Assembly (NCBI GenBank): GCA_904501915.1
Contig: CAJGCV010000019.1
Location: forward strand, 1 to 25,524
Direction: 5' to 3'
Length of the DNA stretch: 25,524 bases
Origin: an uncultured Akkermansia sp.
GTDB taxonomy: Bacteria; Verrucomicrobiota; Verrucomicrobiia; Verrucomicrobiales; Akkermansiaceae
Shown: positions 8,307 to 16,117 of the stretch, one piece after another
How positions within the stretch are numbered: the first letter of the stretch is position 1
How the letters are laid out: every line of letters starts with the position of its first letter
The notes under the pieces: generated by a model
Databases searched by the model: none
What the model was told of the DNA's origin: nothing
What the model saw: the letters and a program-made list of their open reading frames with translations, nothing else
Program-made: the position numbers and the translations under genes

Positions 8307-8990
8307 TTAGTCTTTACGAATCTTGCGGGCGAGGGCCACAGCACCAACCGTGCCGGAAAGCAGGGCGAAGCTGAGGATGACGAAGGGGATGTTGTAGTGC
8401 GTGTAGAGGCACTTGCCAAGCAGTTTCACATCGGAGATGGAGGTGACCTTGGCGGCATCAGCATCACTGATGGCGGGGTTTTCCATGCGGGCAGCCGCTG
8501 CGGCGTTCAACTTGGGCAGGCTGCCGCCGTATTGGGCGGGTGCTGCAGGCGTTTCGCTGGCGGTGCGAGCCTCGCCGATGAGGAGTTCACCCACGCTGTC
8601 GCACAGGGAGTGCACCGGGCAGGCATTGTCGGTAGCGCCGGGGAGGCGCAGGGCTGTGATGATGATGAGCCCGGCAAAGAAACCTGCAACGAGCACACCC
8701 ACTGCGGCGTGAATGTAGCTGCCGCGGCTCTGGCCTTCGTCGTGGATGTCAAGCATCATGACCACGAAGAGGAAGAGCACCAGAATGGCACCTGCGTATA
8801 CGATAAGCTGCACAATGCCCAGGAACTGAGCCCCCATGCCGAAGAAGATGGCAGCCACCATGGCAAAGCAGACAGCCATGCACATAGCGGAGTTTACGGG
8901 GTTGCGGTATGCTACCACACCTACAGCGCAGAGCACGGCAAGTGCTGCCAGCAGGTAGAACAGAATCTGACAAAGAGATGTTTCAAACAT
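8307..8990 (-). CDS. nuoJ: NADH-quinone oxidoreductase subunit J with an enlarged loop
   Basis: Membrane subunit J of complex I, 227 residues against about 170-185 in many bacteria. The N-terminal helices and the conserved region QFLGIVQLIVYAGAILVLFL (56-75) are typical; the Tyr/Gly in VYAGAI form the pi-bulge of TM3. The last helix follows HYNIPFVILSF (from about 199) and ends in a basic ARKIRKD tail. Residues about 116-186 form an Ala-rich soluble loop with two cysteines (Cys124, Cys130) that accounts for the extra length. The leader before ATG is ATTACCGTT, with no Shine-Dalgarno. Confidence 0.95.
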   Translation of the reverse strand: MFETSLCQILFYLLAALAVLCAVGVVAYRNPVNSAMCMAVCFAMVAAIFFGMGAQFLGIVQLIVYAGAILVLFLFVVMMLDIHDEGQSRGSYIHAAVGVLVAGFFAGLIIITALRLPGATDNACPVHSLCDSVGELLIGEARTASETPAAPAQYGGSLPKLNAAAAARMENPAISDADAAKVTSISDVKLLGKCLYTHYNIPFVILSFALLSGTVGAVALARKIRKD

Positions 8991-8999
8991 AACGGTAAT

Positions 9000-9566
9000 T
9001 TATTTGTACTGGTTCCACTTGTTGACAAGACCCTTGCGAGTGCCGCCCAGTCGGTACAGGGTTTCCTTGTCGCGGATAGCCTGTTTGCGGTCGGTGAGGG
9101 TAATGAGGTATTCCTTGGAAAGGAAGATGGCTTGCTCCGGGCAGGCTTCCTGGCACATGCCGCAGTAAATGCAGCGCAGCATGTCGATTTCGAACTTGGC
9201 CGGGGCTTTTTCCTGTTTCTGGCAGTTGCTGGTGGCATCTACCTCACCGGGGGTGATGGTGATGGCACGTGCCGGGCAGATGAATTCGCAGAGCTGGCAG
9301 GAGACGCAGCGTTCGCGGCCGTCTTCGCCGCGCACGAGGGTGGGCGCGCCGCGGTAGTATTCCGGCAGGCGGGCATCCCAGCGTTCATCGGGGAACTGCA
9401 TGCAGACGCCTACACCCTTGGTGCTGAAATCCTGTTTGCCGCGGCTCTTGCCGAGCAGGGAGAGCACCATGTGGCGCAGGGTGATGGCAAGCCCCTTCAC
9501 GAGCTCGACCACGTACACCTTGTCCAGGATGCTGAACTTGGGGCGTTTGATTTTGATATAAGCCAT
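9000..9566 (-). CDS. nuoI: NADH-quinone oxidoreductase subunit I (2x[4Fe-4S] ferredoxin-like)
   Basis: Peripheral-arm subunit carrying clusters N6a and N6b, which pass electrons towards NuoB and quinone. It has 188 residues. Two ferredoxin motifs are seen: Cys87, Cys90, Cys93 with Cys97 (CVSCQLCEFICP), and Cys132, Cys135, Cys138 with Cys142 (CIYCGMCQEACP). The reading frame stays open upstream into nuoH, but the ATG at 9566 is chosen: the protein then opens with MAYIKIKRP, the expected amphipathic N-terminus, and sits 20 nt after the nuoH stop. No Shine-Dalgarno; the leader is TTTACCTCAT. Confidence 0.96.
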   Translation of the reverse strand: MAYIKIKRPKFSILDKVYVVELVKGLAITLRHMVLSLLGKSRGKQDFSTKGVGVCMQFPDERWDARLPEYYRGAPTLVRGEDGRERCVSCQLCEFICPARAITITPGEVDATSNCQKQEKAPAKFEIDMLRCIYCGMCQEACPEQAIFLSKEYLITLTDRKQAIRDKETLYRLGGTRKGLVNKWNQYK

Positions 9567-9586
9567 ATGAGGTAAAGTGTAAGGGG

Positions 9587-10849
9587 TTACTTGGTGAAGT
9601 AGAGAACGGCTGCGGTCAGGAAGATGTTGACCACGGTAATCTCCAGGAAATAGAGCCAGCCGAGCTTCATCACCTGGTCCCAGCGGAAGCGCGGCAGTGT
9701 CCAGCGCACCCACACGAAGAAGAAGATGAAGGCCAGCAGTTTGACGATGAACATGCAGAACTGGCAGAGCACAGCCAGCCAGTCGCAATAGGCGGACAGG
9801 GCGGCATCTGCACCGAAGCCGATGGACCAGCCACCCAGGAACAGGGTGACCACCACGGCGGAGCCGATGACCATGGCGGCGTATTCGCCCATGAAGAAGG
9901 AAGCAAACTTCATGGAGGAGTATTCGGCGTGGTAACCGGCCACGAGGTCGGTCTCACATTCGGCCATGTCGAACGGGGTACGGTTAGCTTCTGCAAATAC
10001 GCAGGTTACGAAGATGATGAAGCTGATACCCAGCGGCAGCATCATGATCCAGCGCTGCAGGCTCAGACCCTCGCCCCAGAGGGGCAGGAGTGTCCAGCCG
10101 TTGTCAGCCTGGAACTGCACAATCTGCTGCAGGTTCAGCGTGCCGAACATCATGAGCAGCGGAATGATGGAAAGCCCCATGGCTACTTCGTAGGAAATGA
10201 GCTGGGCTGTGGCGCGCAGACCACCCAGGAACGGGAACTTGGAGTTGGAGGACCAGCCAGCCAGGGTCAGACCGTACACGGAAAGCCCGGAGATGGCGAA
10301 AATCCACAGCGGACCGATGTCGAGGTTGGCAACACACATGGAGATGTGGCCGAACTCGGTGTTCACCTCAGAGGCGAAGGGAACCACGGCGGCTGCCACC
10401 AGGGGCGGACCCAGTACCAGCATGGGAGCGAGGATGAAGTAGAACTTGCGCACATAGGAGGGCGTGGTCTCCTGCTTCAGGAAGAGCTTGCCGCCGTCCA
10501 GACAGGGCTGAATGAGGCCGAAAATCGGGATTTCGCGGTCAAGACGCAGCCAGGTGCAGAGCTTGGCAATCCAGCTTGTTTCCGGAATGCCGAAGAAGTG
10601 CAGCCAGTTCTTAAGCGGCTGCTTCTCCTTGCTGCCGAAGCGCTCCAGCAGGAAGAGCGGCAGACCTGCGCGGTTGGGACCGGGGCGGTCCTGAATCCAG
10701 CCGGCCACGCGGCGCTCAATCCACACGGAGAGCACCACAAAAGCCAGAATAACGGCAAACATGAGTACCAGCTTAATCAGCGTATGAATCAGGTAGAACC
10801 AGATTTCATTGCTCATGAGGCTGTTATACCAATCGATGATAGCGTCCAT
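9587..10849 (-). CDS. nuoH: NADH-quinone oxidoreductase subunit H with an internal insertion
   Basis: Membrane subunit H of complex I, which anchors the peripheral arm and forms much of the quinone chamber. It has 420 residues against about 325-350 in typical homologues. Conserved elements are WIERRVAGWIQDRPGPNRAG (residues 43-62), GLIQPCLDGGKLFLKQE (111-127) and, later, FAEANRTPFDMAE followed by the LVAGYHAEYS quinone-chamber loop. In ordinary homologues the first two motifs are nearly adjacent; here about 45 extra residues (64-109, rich in Trp, Leu, Lys, Arg) separate them. Further length lies in loops before TM6 and between the last helices. The ATG at 10849 is 23 nt after nuoG. Confidence 0.95.
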   Translation of the reverse strand: MDAIIDWYNSLMSNEIWFYLIHTLIKLVLMFAVILAFVVLSVWIERRVAGWIQDRPGPNRAGLPLFLLERFGSKEKQPLKNWLHFFGIPETSWIAKLCTWLRLDREIPIFGLIQPCLDGGKLFLKQETTPSYVRKFYFILAPMLVLGPPLVAAAVVPFASEVNTEFGHISMCVANLDIGPLWIFAISGLSVYGLTLAGWSSNSKFPFLGGLRATAQLISYEVAMGLSIIPLLMMFGTLNLQQIVQFQADNGWTLLPLWGEGLSLQRWIMMLPLGISFIIFVTCVFAEANRTPFDMAECETDLVAGYHAEYSSMKFASFFMGEYAAMVIGSAVVVTLFLGGWSIGFGADAALSAYCDWLAVLCQFCMFIVKLLAFIFFFVWVRWTLPRFRWDQVMKLGWLYFLEITVVNIFLTAAVLYFTK

Positions 10850-10872
10850 TTGAGGTATGAGGTGTTAGCGGT

Positions 10873-12603
10873 TTATTTCTTGGCTTTTTCGCGTTCGATG
10901 AGGGGGATGGTAACGCCGGTCTCGAGCACTACCTTGCCTTCGTTGCCGATGTTGCCCCAGGTGATGCCGTTGAGCTCTTCGAACTCCTGGGCCATTTCGT
11001 CCAGCACGGACATGGGGGTGGGGCAGGCGATGACGCGTACGCAATCGCAGCCGAGACCCTCAGAGAGGTTGCGGCAGATTTCCCAGTCGGAGCGGGACTC
11101 GCCGATGGGCTCGATGGCTGTGTTGAGGCGCTGGATGCGACCGGTCACATTAATCATGGTGCCGTATTTTTCAGCGAAGGTGACACCGGGCAGCACAACG
11201 TCTGCAGCTTTGGTGGTGGCGTTTTCGCTGTGGTTGACAACCAGGAGGTATTCGAGACCTGCGAGGTCTTCTGCGGTGAAGCCGGCTTCCTCGGTCAGGT
11301 CTTCGCCCAGCACAATCATGAAGCGGATGCTGTTGTTGCGCACGCCGCGGCGGATGTTGGCAAGACCGGCACCGGTCTTGCCCAGAATGAGCTTGGCGCC
11401 GTTGGAGTTGGGGTTGCGGTCATCGCTTACCAGCATGCCGTCGTTCTCACCCTTGCGGGGGACGATGTCCATCTTGGTGATGCCGAGCTGCTTGGAAAGG
11501 GCTCGCACCATGTAGAGCTCCTCGTTGGTCATGCGGGCAGAGCAGATGAGGGCTGTTTCGGAGGGGGCCATGCGGTGCAGCTGTTCCACCACCATGTTGA
11601 GGGTGGCATCCCAGGTGGAGGGGCGCTGGTCTGCTCCGGCATCCGTCTTCACCAGCGGGGTGGTGATTCGGGTGACGGCGTTGATGAACTTGTAGTTGAG
11701 GCGGTGGTCATCGGGCATCCAGCAGCTGTTCACGGCGTCGTTCTGGCGCGGGGTGATGCGGTATACCTGCTGCTCGCGGGTCCAGATGTTGATGTTGGTG
11801 CCGGTGCCGCAGTTGACGTCGATGGTGGGTGTGCTCTTGAGGAACCACACGCGCATCTTGAATCGGAAATCCTTGCTGGTCATGGCACCTACGGGGCAGA
11901 TGTCCACCACGTTCATGGAGTAGTTGCTGTCCAGCTGGGTGCCGGGGTAGCAGGCAATGGCATTGTGCGTGCCGCGGCCTACAACGCCCAGAACGTCCTG
12001 ACCGGCAATTTCCTTCATGAAACGCACGCAGCGGCGGCAGAGCACGCAGCGTTCCTGGTCCAGGTTCACGCGCGGACCAATGGAGAGGTTCTTGCCTTTC
12101 TTGGTCTTTTCTTCGGTGAAGCGGTGGGTGCCGCTGCCGTAGTCGGTGGTGTATTCCTGAAGTTTGCATTCGCCGGCCTGGTCGCAGATGGGGCAGTCCA
12201 GCGGATGGTTGGAAAGCAGGAATTCCAGCACGCCGCGGCGGGCTTCTTCGGTGAGTTTGCCTGTGGTGCGGATACCCATGTTCTCGGCCACGGTGTTGGC
12301 GCAGGCAATGATGGCGCGGGGCATCCAGCTGATGGGCAGGTAGCCGTCATCACCATATTGCGGGGTGGCGCCGGGGGCGAGGCGGGCGGGCATGCCTTGC
12401 TCCACCAGGCACATGCGGCAGGAGCCTGCCACGGAAAGCTTGGGGTGGTAGCAGAAGCAGGGTACGTGCGCGCCCACGGAGTTGCAGGCGTCGGCTATGC
12501 GGGTGCCCTTCGGGAAGCGGTACCACTTGCCGTTGATCTGGACGTTCACCTTGCCTTCGGCGGCGGCGGCGTCTTTCGGCAGAATTGCGGGGGGTGTACT
12601 CAT
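10873..12603 (-). CDS. nuoG: NADH-quinone oxidoreductase subunit G, short form
   Basis: Iron-sulfur subunit of the peripheral arm, 576 residues, shorter than E. coli NuoG (about 900) and somewhat shorter than the roughly 700-residue form. The N-terminal [2Fe-2S] ligands are Cys51, Cys62, Cys65 and probably Cys101; an insertion of about 22 residues lies between the last two. The N5 motif is His133, Cys137, Cys140, Cys146 (HPLDCPICDQAGEC) and N4 is Cys186, Cys189, Cys192 with Cys236 (DICPVGA). The extra N7 cluster motif is missing (NCGTGTNINIW in its place). Residues about 260-576 are a shortened, cofactor-free molybdopterin-oxidoreductase-like domain. It follows nuoF by 19 nt. Confidence 0.95.
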   Translation of the reverse strand: MSTPPAILPKDAAAAEGKVNVQINGKWYRFPKGTRIADACNSVGAHVPCFCYHPKLSVAGSCRMCLVEQGMPARLAPGATPQYGDDGYLPISWMPRAIIACANTVAENMGIRTTGKLTEEARRGVLEFLLSNHPLDCPICDQAGECKLQEYTTDYGSGTHRFTEEKTKKGKNLSIGPRVNLDQERCVLCRRCVRFMKEIAGQDVLGVVGRGTHNAIACYPGTQLDSNYSMNVVDICPVGAMTSKDFRFKMRVWFLKSTPTIDVNCGTGTNINIWTREQQVYRITPRQNDAVNSCWMPDDHRLNYKFINAVTRITTPLVKTDAGADQRPSTWDATLNMVVEQLHRMAPSETALICSARMTNEELYMVRALSKQLGITKMDIVPRKGENDGMLVSDDRNPNSNGAKLILGKTGAGLANIRRGVRNNSIRFMIVLGEDLTEEAGFTAEDLAGLEYLLVVNHSENATTKAADVVLPGVTFAEKYGTMINVTGRIQRLNTAIEPIGESRSDWEICRNLSEGLGCDCVRVIACPTPMSVLDEMAQEFEELNGITWGNIGNEGKVVLETGVTIPLIEREKAKK

Positions 12604-12622
12604 CTTGGTTCAGTAAAAGGTT

Positions 12623-14032
12623 TTAGTCTTCGCGGGTGAGGAACTTGCGGGCCTCCTTGGCCTCGGCGGAGTGCGGCTTGAGTGCGTTGATGGGCTTGGT
12701 AAGCGCCAGGAACTCCTCACGGAACTTGGTGACAAATGCCTGGGTGGGCCAGGAGCAGGCTTCGCCGAAGGCACAGACGGTGCGCCCGCAGATGTTGTCG
12801 GCCACGCTCTTGAGCAGGTCTACATCTTCCGGAGAGCCTTTGCCCTCGCAGATGCGGGTGGAGAGTTTGAGCATCCAGGGGTTGCCTTCGCGGCAGGGTG
12901 AGCACTGGCCGCAGGATTCCCAGGCGTAGAAACGGTTAAGGTTGTTGAGCATCTTGGGCATGCTGCGGCTGTCGTCCATGACGATGATGCCGCCGGAGCC
13001 GCTCATGGAGCCGTGCTGGGCGATGCTGTCCAGATCCAGCGGTACATCAAAGATGCTCATAGCGCGTACGGAGCCGTCGCTGTTGCGGCCTTTGAGCACT
13101 TCGTCGCAGCGCATCACCTTGGCAGATGCACCACCGGGGATGATGGCTTTGAACTTGCGGCCGCGCTTGGGCCCACCGCATACATCATACAGCAGCTCGC
13201 CAAAGGTCATGGAGCCGGAGATGATTTCGTAATAACCCGGGCGCTTCACGTCGCCGGAGACGCCGATGATGCGGGTGCCGGGGGAGCGCTGCGCTCCTTC
13301 AGCGGCGTAGGCTTCGCCACCGCGCATGAGCACCTGGCGCACCTGGCAGAGGGACTCCACGTTGTTCACAATGGTGGGGCACCCATACAGACCGATGGCG
13401 GCGGGGAAGAAAGGCGGCTTGATGCGCGGATACGGGCGCACGCCTTCAATGGAGTTGATGAGGCCGGTTTCCTCACCGCAGATGTAGGCGCCGGCACCGC
13501 GGTGCAGGATAATTTTGAGGTCATACCCCTTGCCCAGGATGTTTTCGCCCAGGAAGCCGGCTTCTTCGGCCTCCTTGAGTGCCTTCTGCATAATCCTGGC
13601 AGCCTCGGGGAATTCTTCGCGCATGTAAATCACGCCGAAGTGGGCCTGCACGGCATAGCAGGCAATAATCATGCCTTCGATGAGCTGGTGCGGGTCCTGG
13701 TGCACCACAAAACGGTCCTTGAAGGTGCCGGGTTCAGATTCGTCGCAGTTGCAGACCACGTAGACGGGCTTGGTGTTGCCCTTGGGAATGAAAGTCCACT
13801 TGACACCGGTGGGGAAACCTGCACCGCCACGGCCGCGCAGCCCGCTCTTCTTCACCTCCTCGGTAACGGCGGCGGGTTCCATTTCCATGGCTTTCTTGAG
13901 GGTTTCGTAACCACCATCCTTCATGAAGCATTTGATGGAGGGGTCGTAGCCCTTGCGGTCGATGTTGCGGAAAATGCGGCGGGTTTCGCGCGGATGCGGT
14001 TCCTTGCCGGGTTTGTATGTGATTTCGCTCAT
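12623..14032 (-). CDS. nuoF: NADH-quinone oxidoreductase subunit F (NADH- and FMN-binding)
   Basis: The NADH dehydrogenase subunit: it binds NADH and FMN and carries cluster N3. It has 469 residues. The glycine-rich nucleotide loop GLRGRGGAGFPTGVKW (64-79) and CNCDESEPGTFKDR (94-107) are classic NuoF signatures. Cluster N3 ligands are in ESCGQCSPCREG (Cys374, Cys377, Cys380) with the fourth Cys near residue 420 (GRTVCAFG). The presence of NuoE, F and G in the cluster argues for a full NADH-oxidising complex rather than the 11-subunit ferredoxin-type enzyme. The leader AGCGAACC precedes ATG without a Shine-Dalgarno sequence. Confidence 0.97.
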   Translation of the reverse strand: MSEITYKPGKEPHPRETRRIFRNIDRKGYDPSIKCFMKDGGYETLKKAMEMEPAAVTEEVKKSGLRGRGGAGFPTGVKWTFIPKGNTKPVYVVCNCDESEPGTFKDRFVVHQDPHQLIEGMIIACYAVQAHFGVIYMREEFPEAARIMQKALKEAEEAGFLGENILGKGYDLKIILHRGAGAYICGEETGLINSIEGVRPYPRIKPPFFPAAIGLYGCPTIVNNVESLCQVRQVLMRGGEAYAAEGAQRSPGTRIIGVSGDVKRPGYYEIISGSMTFGELLYDVCGGPKRGRKFKAIIPGGASAKVMRCDEVLKGRNSDGSVRAMSIFDVPLDLDSIAQHGSMSGSGGIIVMDDSRSMPKMLNNLNRFYAWESCGQCSPCREGNPWMLKLSTRICEGKGSPEDVDLLKSVADNICGRTVCAFGEACSWPTQAFVTKFREEFLALTKPINALKPHSAEAKEARKFLTRED

Positions 14033-14047
14033 GGTTCGCTAAGGGGG

Positions 14048-14629
14048 TTACTTCTTGGGCTGGTGCTTGGCGATAATCTCGTCAATCTTCTTGGTGGTCA
14101 CCTCGGAGTAGAGAACGTCGTTCACCATGACATTGGGGCCGAAACCGCAGTTCGCCAGGCATTCCACCGGTTCTACGCTGAAGAGACCATCCGGGCTTAC
14201 CAGCATGGGTTCTTCGTCACTCATGTCGGCGTAGTTCACGCCAATCTTCTCGCAGATGTAGGGGATGAGTTCCTCGCCACCGGAGAGGGAGCAGGCGATG
14301 GTGCGGCAGACACGGAAGTGGTATTTGCCCGGGCACATGGTGTGGATACCGGGGTAGAATGTGACGATGCCGGCCACGTGGATGGGTGTGCTGTTGCACA
14401 TTTCAGCAATCCAGGGCATGGCATCGGCGCAGATGAAGCCGAATTTTTCCTGCACCAGGTGAATGATGGGGAGCACGGCGGATTGCTCTTTGCCTTCCGG
14501 GTACATGGCAACTATTGCCTTGGCTTCCTTGACCAGGGCGGGGGTTACCTTGAACTTGGGGAAGTACTGCTCACCGGGAGACGGCTTGGCTGCCGTAATG
14601 GCGTCAATCGCGTTAGGGGTATCAGACAT
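14048..14629 (-). CDS. nuoE: NADH-quinone oxidoreductase subunit E ([2Fe-2S] thioredoxin-like)
   Basis: Peripheral subunit E with cluster N1a, partner of NuoF in the NADH module. It has 193 residues, slightly above the usual 160-170. The four [2Fe-2S] ligands are visible as Cys108 and Cys113 (CRTIAC) and Cys157 and Cys161 (CLANC), with the usual GFGPNVMVND following. An N-terminal helical part (about 25-80) precedes the thioredoxin-like fold. It lies 39 nt after nuoD and 15 nt before nuoF. The leader ends CCACTTACC directly before ATG. Confidence 0.96.
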   Translation of the reverse strand: MSDTPNAIDAITAAKPSPGEQYFPKFKVTPALVKEAKAIVAMYPEGKEQSAVLPIIHLVQEKFGFICADAMPWIAEMCNSTPIHVAGIVTFYPGIHTMCPGKYHFRVCRTIACSLSGGEELIPYICEKIGVNYADMSDEEPMLVSPDGLFSVEPVECLANCGFGPNVMVNDVLYSEVTTKKIDEIIAKHQPKK

Positions 14630-14668
14630 GGTAAGTGGTTTCGTTGTCAGAGAGTTTTTAAATTCGGG

Positions 14669-15913
14669 TTAGCGGTCGCATTCGCCCTGCACGAAGTCGA
14701 AGGAACCGAGAATGGCGCCTACGTCGCTCACCAGGTGACCGGGCAGCAGCTCGGGCAGGATGGAAAGGGTGCAGTAGGAGGGGCTGCGCATCTTGAGTCG
14801 GTTGGCTATGCCGCCGCCCTGCGAATCCAGGAAGAAGCCCAGTTCGCCCTTCGGGTTTTCTGCTGCAAAGTATACCTGGCCGGCCGGGGCGTTCACGCAT
14901 TCGGTGGTCACCATAAACTGGCGGATAAGTTCTTCTATGCCCTGCATGGCGTCTGCCTTCCGGGGCAGGATGCCTTTGTCCAGCTGCACCCAGATGGGGC
15001 CGCCCGGCATGGTGGCAATCACCTGGCGGATGATGCGGACTGACTGGCGGATTTCCTCCATGCGCACCTGGAATCGGGCGTAGCAGTCGCCTTCTTCTGC
15101 CACGGGCACATCGAATTCGTACTTCTCGTAGCCCAGGTAGGGGTTGGTCTTGCGCAGGTCGCGGTTCACGCCGCTGGCGCGCAGGTTGTTGCCGGTCATG
15201 CCGTTCTGCAGGGCCATTTCCTTGGTGATGACACCCACGCCAACGAGACGGTCGATGAAAATCTTGTTGTGCAGCAGGAGTTTCTCCATTTCATCTACGG
15301 TGCGCAGGGCGCTGTCGCAGAAGTCGAGAATCTGTTTTTCGATGCCTTTGGGCAGGTCTCGCGTCATGCCGCCGATGCGTGTGTAGCTGGAGGTGAAGCG
15401 GGCGCCGCAAATCTGCTCGTAGAGGTTATGCACGCGTTCTTTTTCTTCGAAGGCGTAAAGGAAGGCGGTCATGGCGCCGGTGTCCATGGCGTACACGCCT
15501 GTGCCCAGGAAGCAGGAGGATATGCGGGAAAGTTCGCAGCAGAGTACGCGAATAGCCTGGCCGCGCTCCGGCAGCTCCCAGCCCAGCAACTTTTCTACGG
15601 CGCATGCGTAGGCTATGTTGTTGCTCATGGGGGCCAGGTAGTCCATGCGGTCTGTGTAGGTCACAAACTGGTTGTAGTGGCAGTTCTCGGCAATCTTCTC
15701 CATGCCGCGGTGCAGGTAGCCGATAACCGGGTCACAGGATACAATCTCCTCACCGTCAATCACCAGCTTCAGGCGCAATACACCGTGGGTTGCCGGGTGC
15801 GAGGGGCCTACATTCAGTGTTACCAGCTCGCCGCGGTCATCTGCGTCGTTCTTCAGATAATCCATCGCAGCACTTGCTACATCAGGCACTTGTATAAATT
15901 TTGTCGTGTTCAT
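14669..15913 (-). CDS. nuoD: NADH-quinone oxidoreductase subunit D (49-kDa subunit)
   Basis: Peripheral-arm subunit that, with NuoB, forms the quinone-reduction site; 414 residues. Signatures are GPSHPATHGVLRLKL, the quinone-site His/Arg stretch GYLHRGMEKIAEN and YTDRMDYLAPMSNN, and the C-terminal DVGAILGSFDFVQGECDR. The ATG at 15913 is preferred over an in-frame GTG at 15946, because a promoter (-10 at 15959-15964) would start transcription almost on that GTG. An AGGAGG lies 17 nt before the chosen ATG, the only perfect Shine-Dalgarno-like string near a nuo start, but at a long distance. It is the first gene of the operon; nuoA, nuoB and nuoC do not precede it. Confidence 0.96.
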   Translation of the reverse strand: MNTTKFIQVPDVASAAMDYLKNDADDRGELVTLNVGPSHPATHGVLRLKLVIDGEEIVSCDPVIGYLHRGMEKIAENCHYNQFVTYTDRMDYLAPMSNNIAYACAVEKLLGWELPERGQAIRVLCCELSRISSCFLGTGVYAMDTGAMTAFLYAFEEKERVHNLYEQICGARFTSSYTRIGGMTRDLPKGIEKQILDFCDSALRTVDEMEKLLLHNKIFIDRLVGVGVITKEMALQNGMTGNNLRASGVNRDLRKTNPYLGYEKYEFDVPVAEEGDCYARFQVRMEEIRQSVRIIRQVIATMPGGPIWVQLDKGILPRKADAMQGIEELIRQFMVTTECVNAPAGQVYFAAENPKGELGFFLDSQGGGIANRLKMRSPSYCTLSILPELLPGHLVSDVGAILGSFDFVQGECDR

Positions 15914-15958
15914 AACCTGGGTATACGGGGCCTCCTGCGGCCACACTTACGCGCAGAT

Positions 15959-15987
15959 ATTAAACACCTTTCCTGTGTAAAGTGCAA
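15959..15987 (-). promoter_or_regulatory. Promoter of the nuo operon
   Basis: On the minus strand, -35 TTGCAC (15987-15982), a 17-nt spacer and -10 TTTAAT (15964-15959) form a good sigma70-type promoter. The predicted start of transcription is near 15952, giving a leader of about 39 nt before the nuoD ATG. This is seen by eye only; no transcript data. Confidence 0.7.
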
Positions 15988-16083
15988 GCCTAAAGTCGCC
16001 CCCGTTTACTGAATTGTGGGGCTTTATTTGTGTTAGTCAGGACAAACAGTTGGATAAAAATGGGATTAAGTCACGCTTGCTTC

Positions 16084-16111
16084 TTGTAAATGGCAGGGGA
16101 GAGAGTATGAT
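16084..16111 (+). promoter_or_regulatory. Candidate promoter placed for a leaderless transcript
   Basis: -35 TTGTAA (16084-16089), a 16-nt spacer and -10 TATGAT (16106-16111). Only six bases (GAGGGC) separate the -10 box from the ATG at 16118, so transcription would begin at or next to the start codon. The same geometry recurs at two other genes in the window. Confidence 0.55.
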
Positions 16112-16117
16112 GAGGGC

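Noticed and set aside
9567..9788. An N-terminal extension of NuoI into nuoH
   Set aside because: The frame is open by chance. The extra residues show no similarity to NuoI, and the ATG at 9566 gives the normal protein after the nuoH stop.
13013..15043. A long open frame (676 codons) on the plus strand, antisense to nuoF, nuoE and nuoD
   Set aside because: It crosses three well-identified genes on the other strand, has no recognisable domain and is rich in His, Gly, Ala and Val, as expected from antisense reading of G+C-rich coding DNA.
15914..15946. GTG start for nuoD at 15946
   Set aside because: The predicted transcription start near 15952 leaves no room for a leader, and the family start fits ATG 15913.
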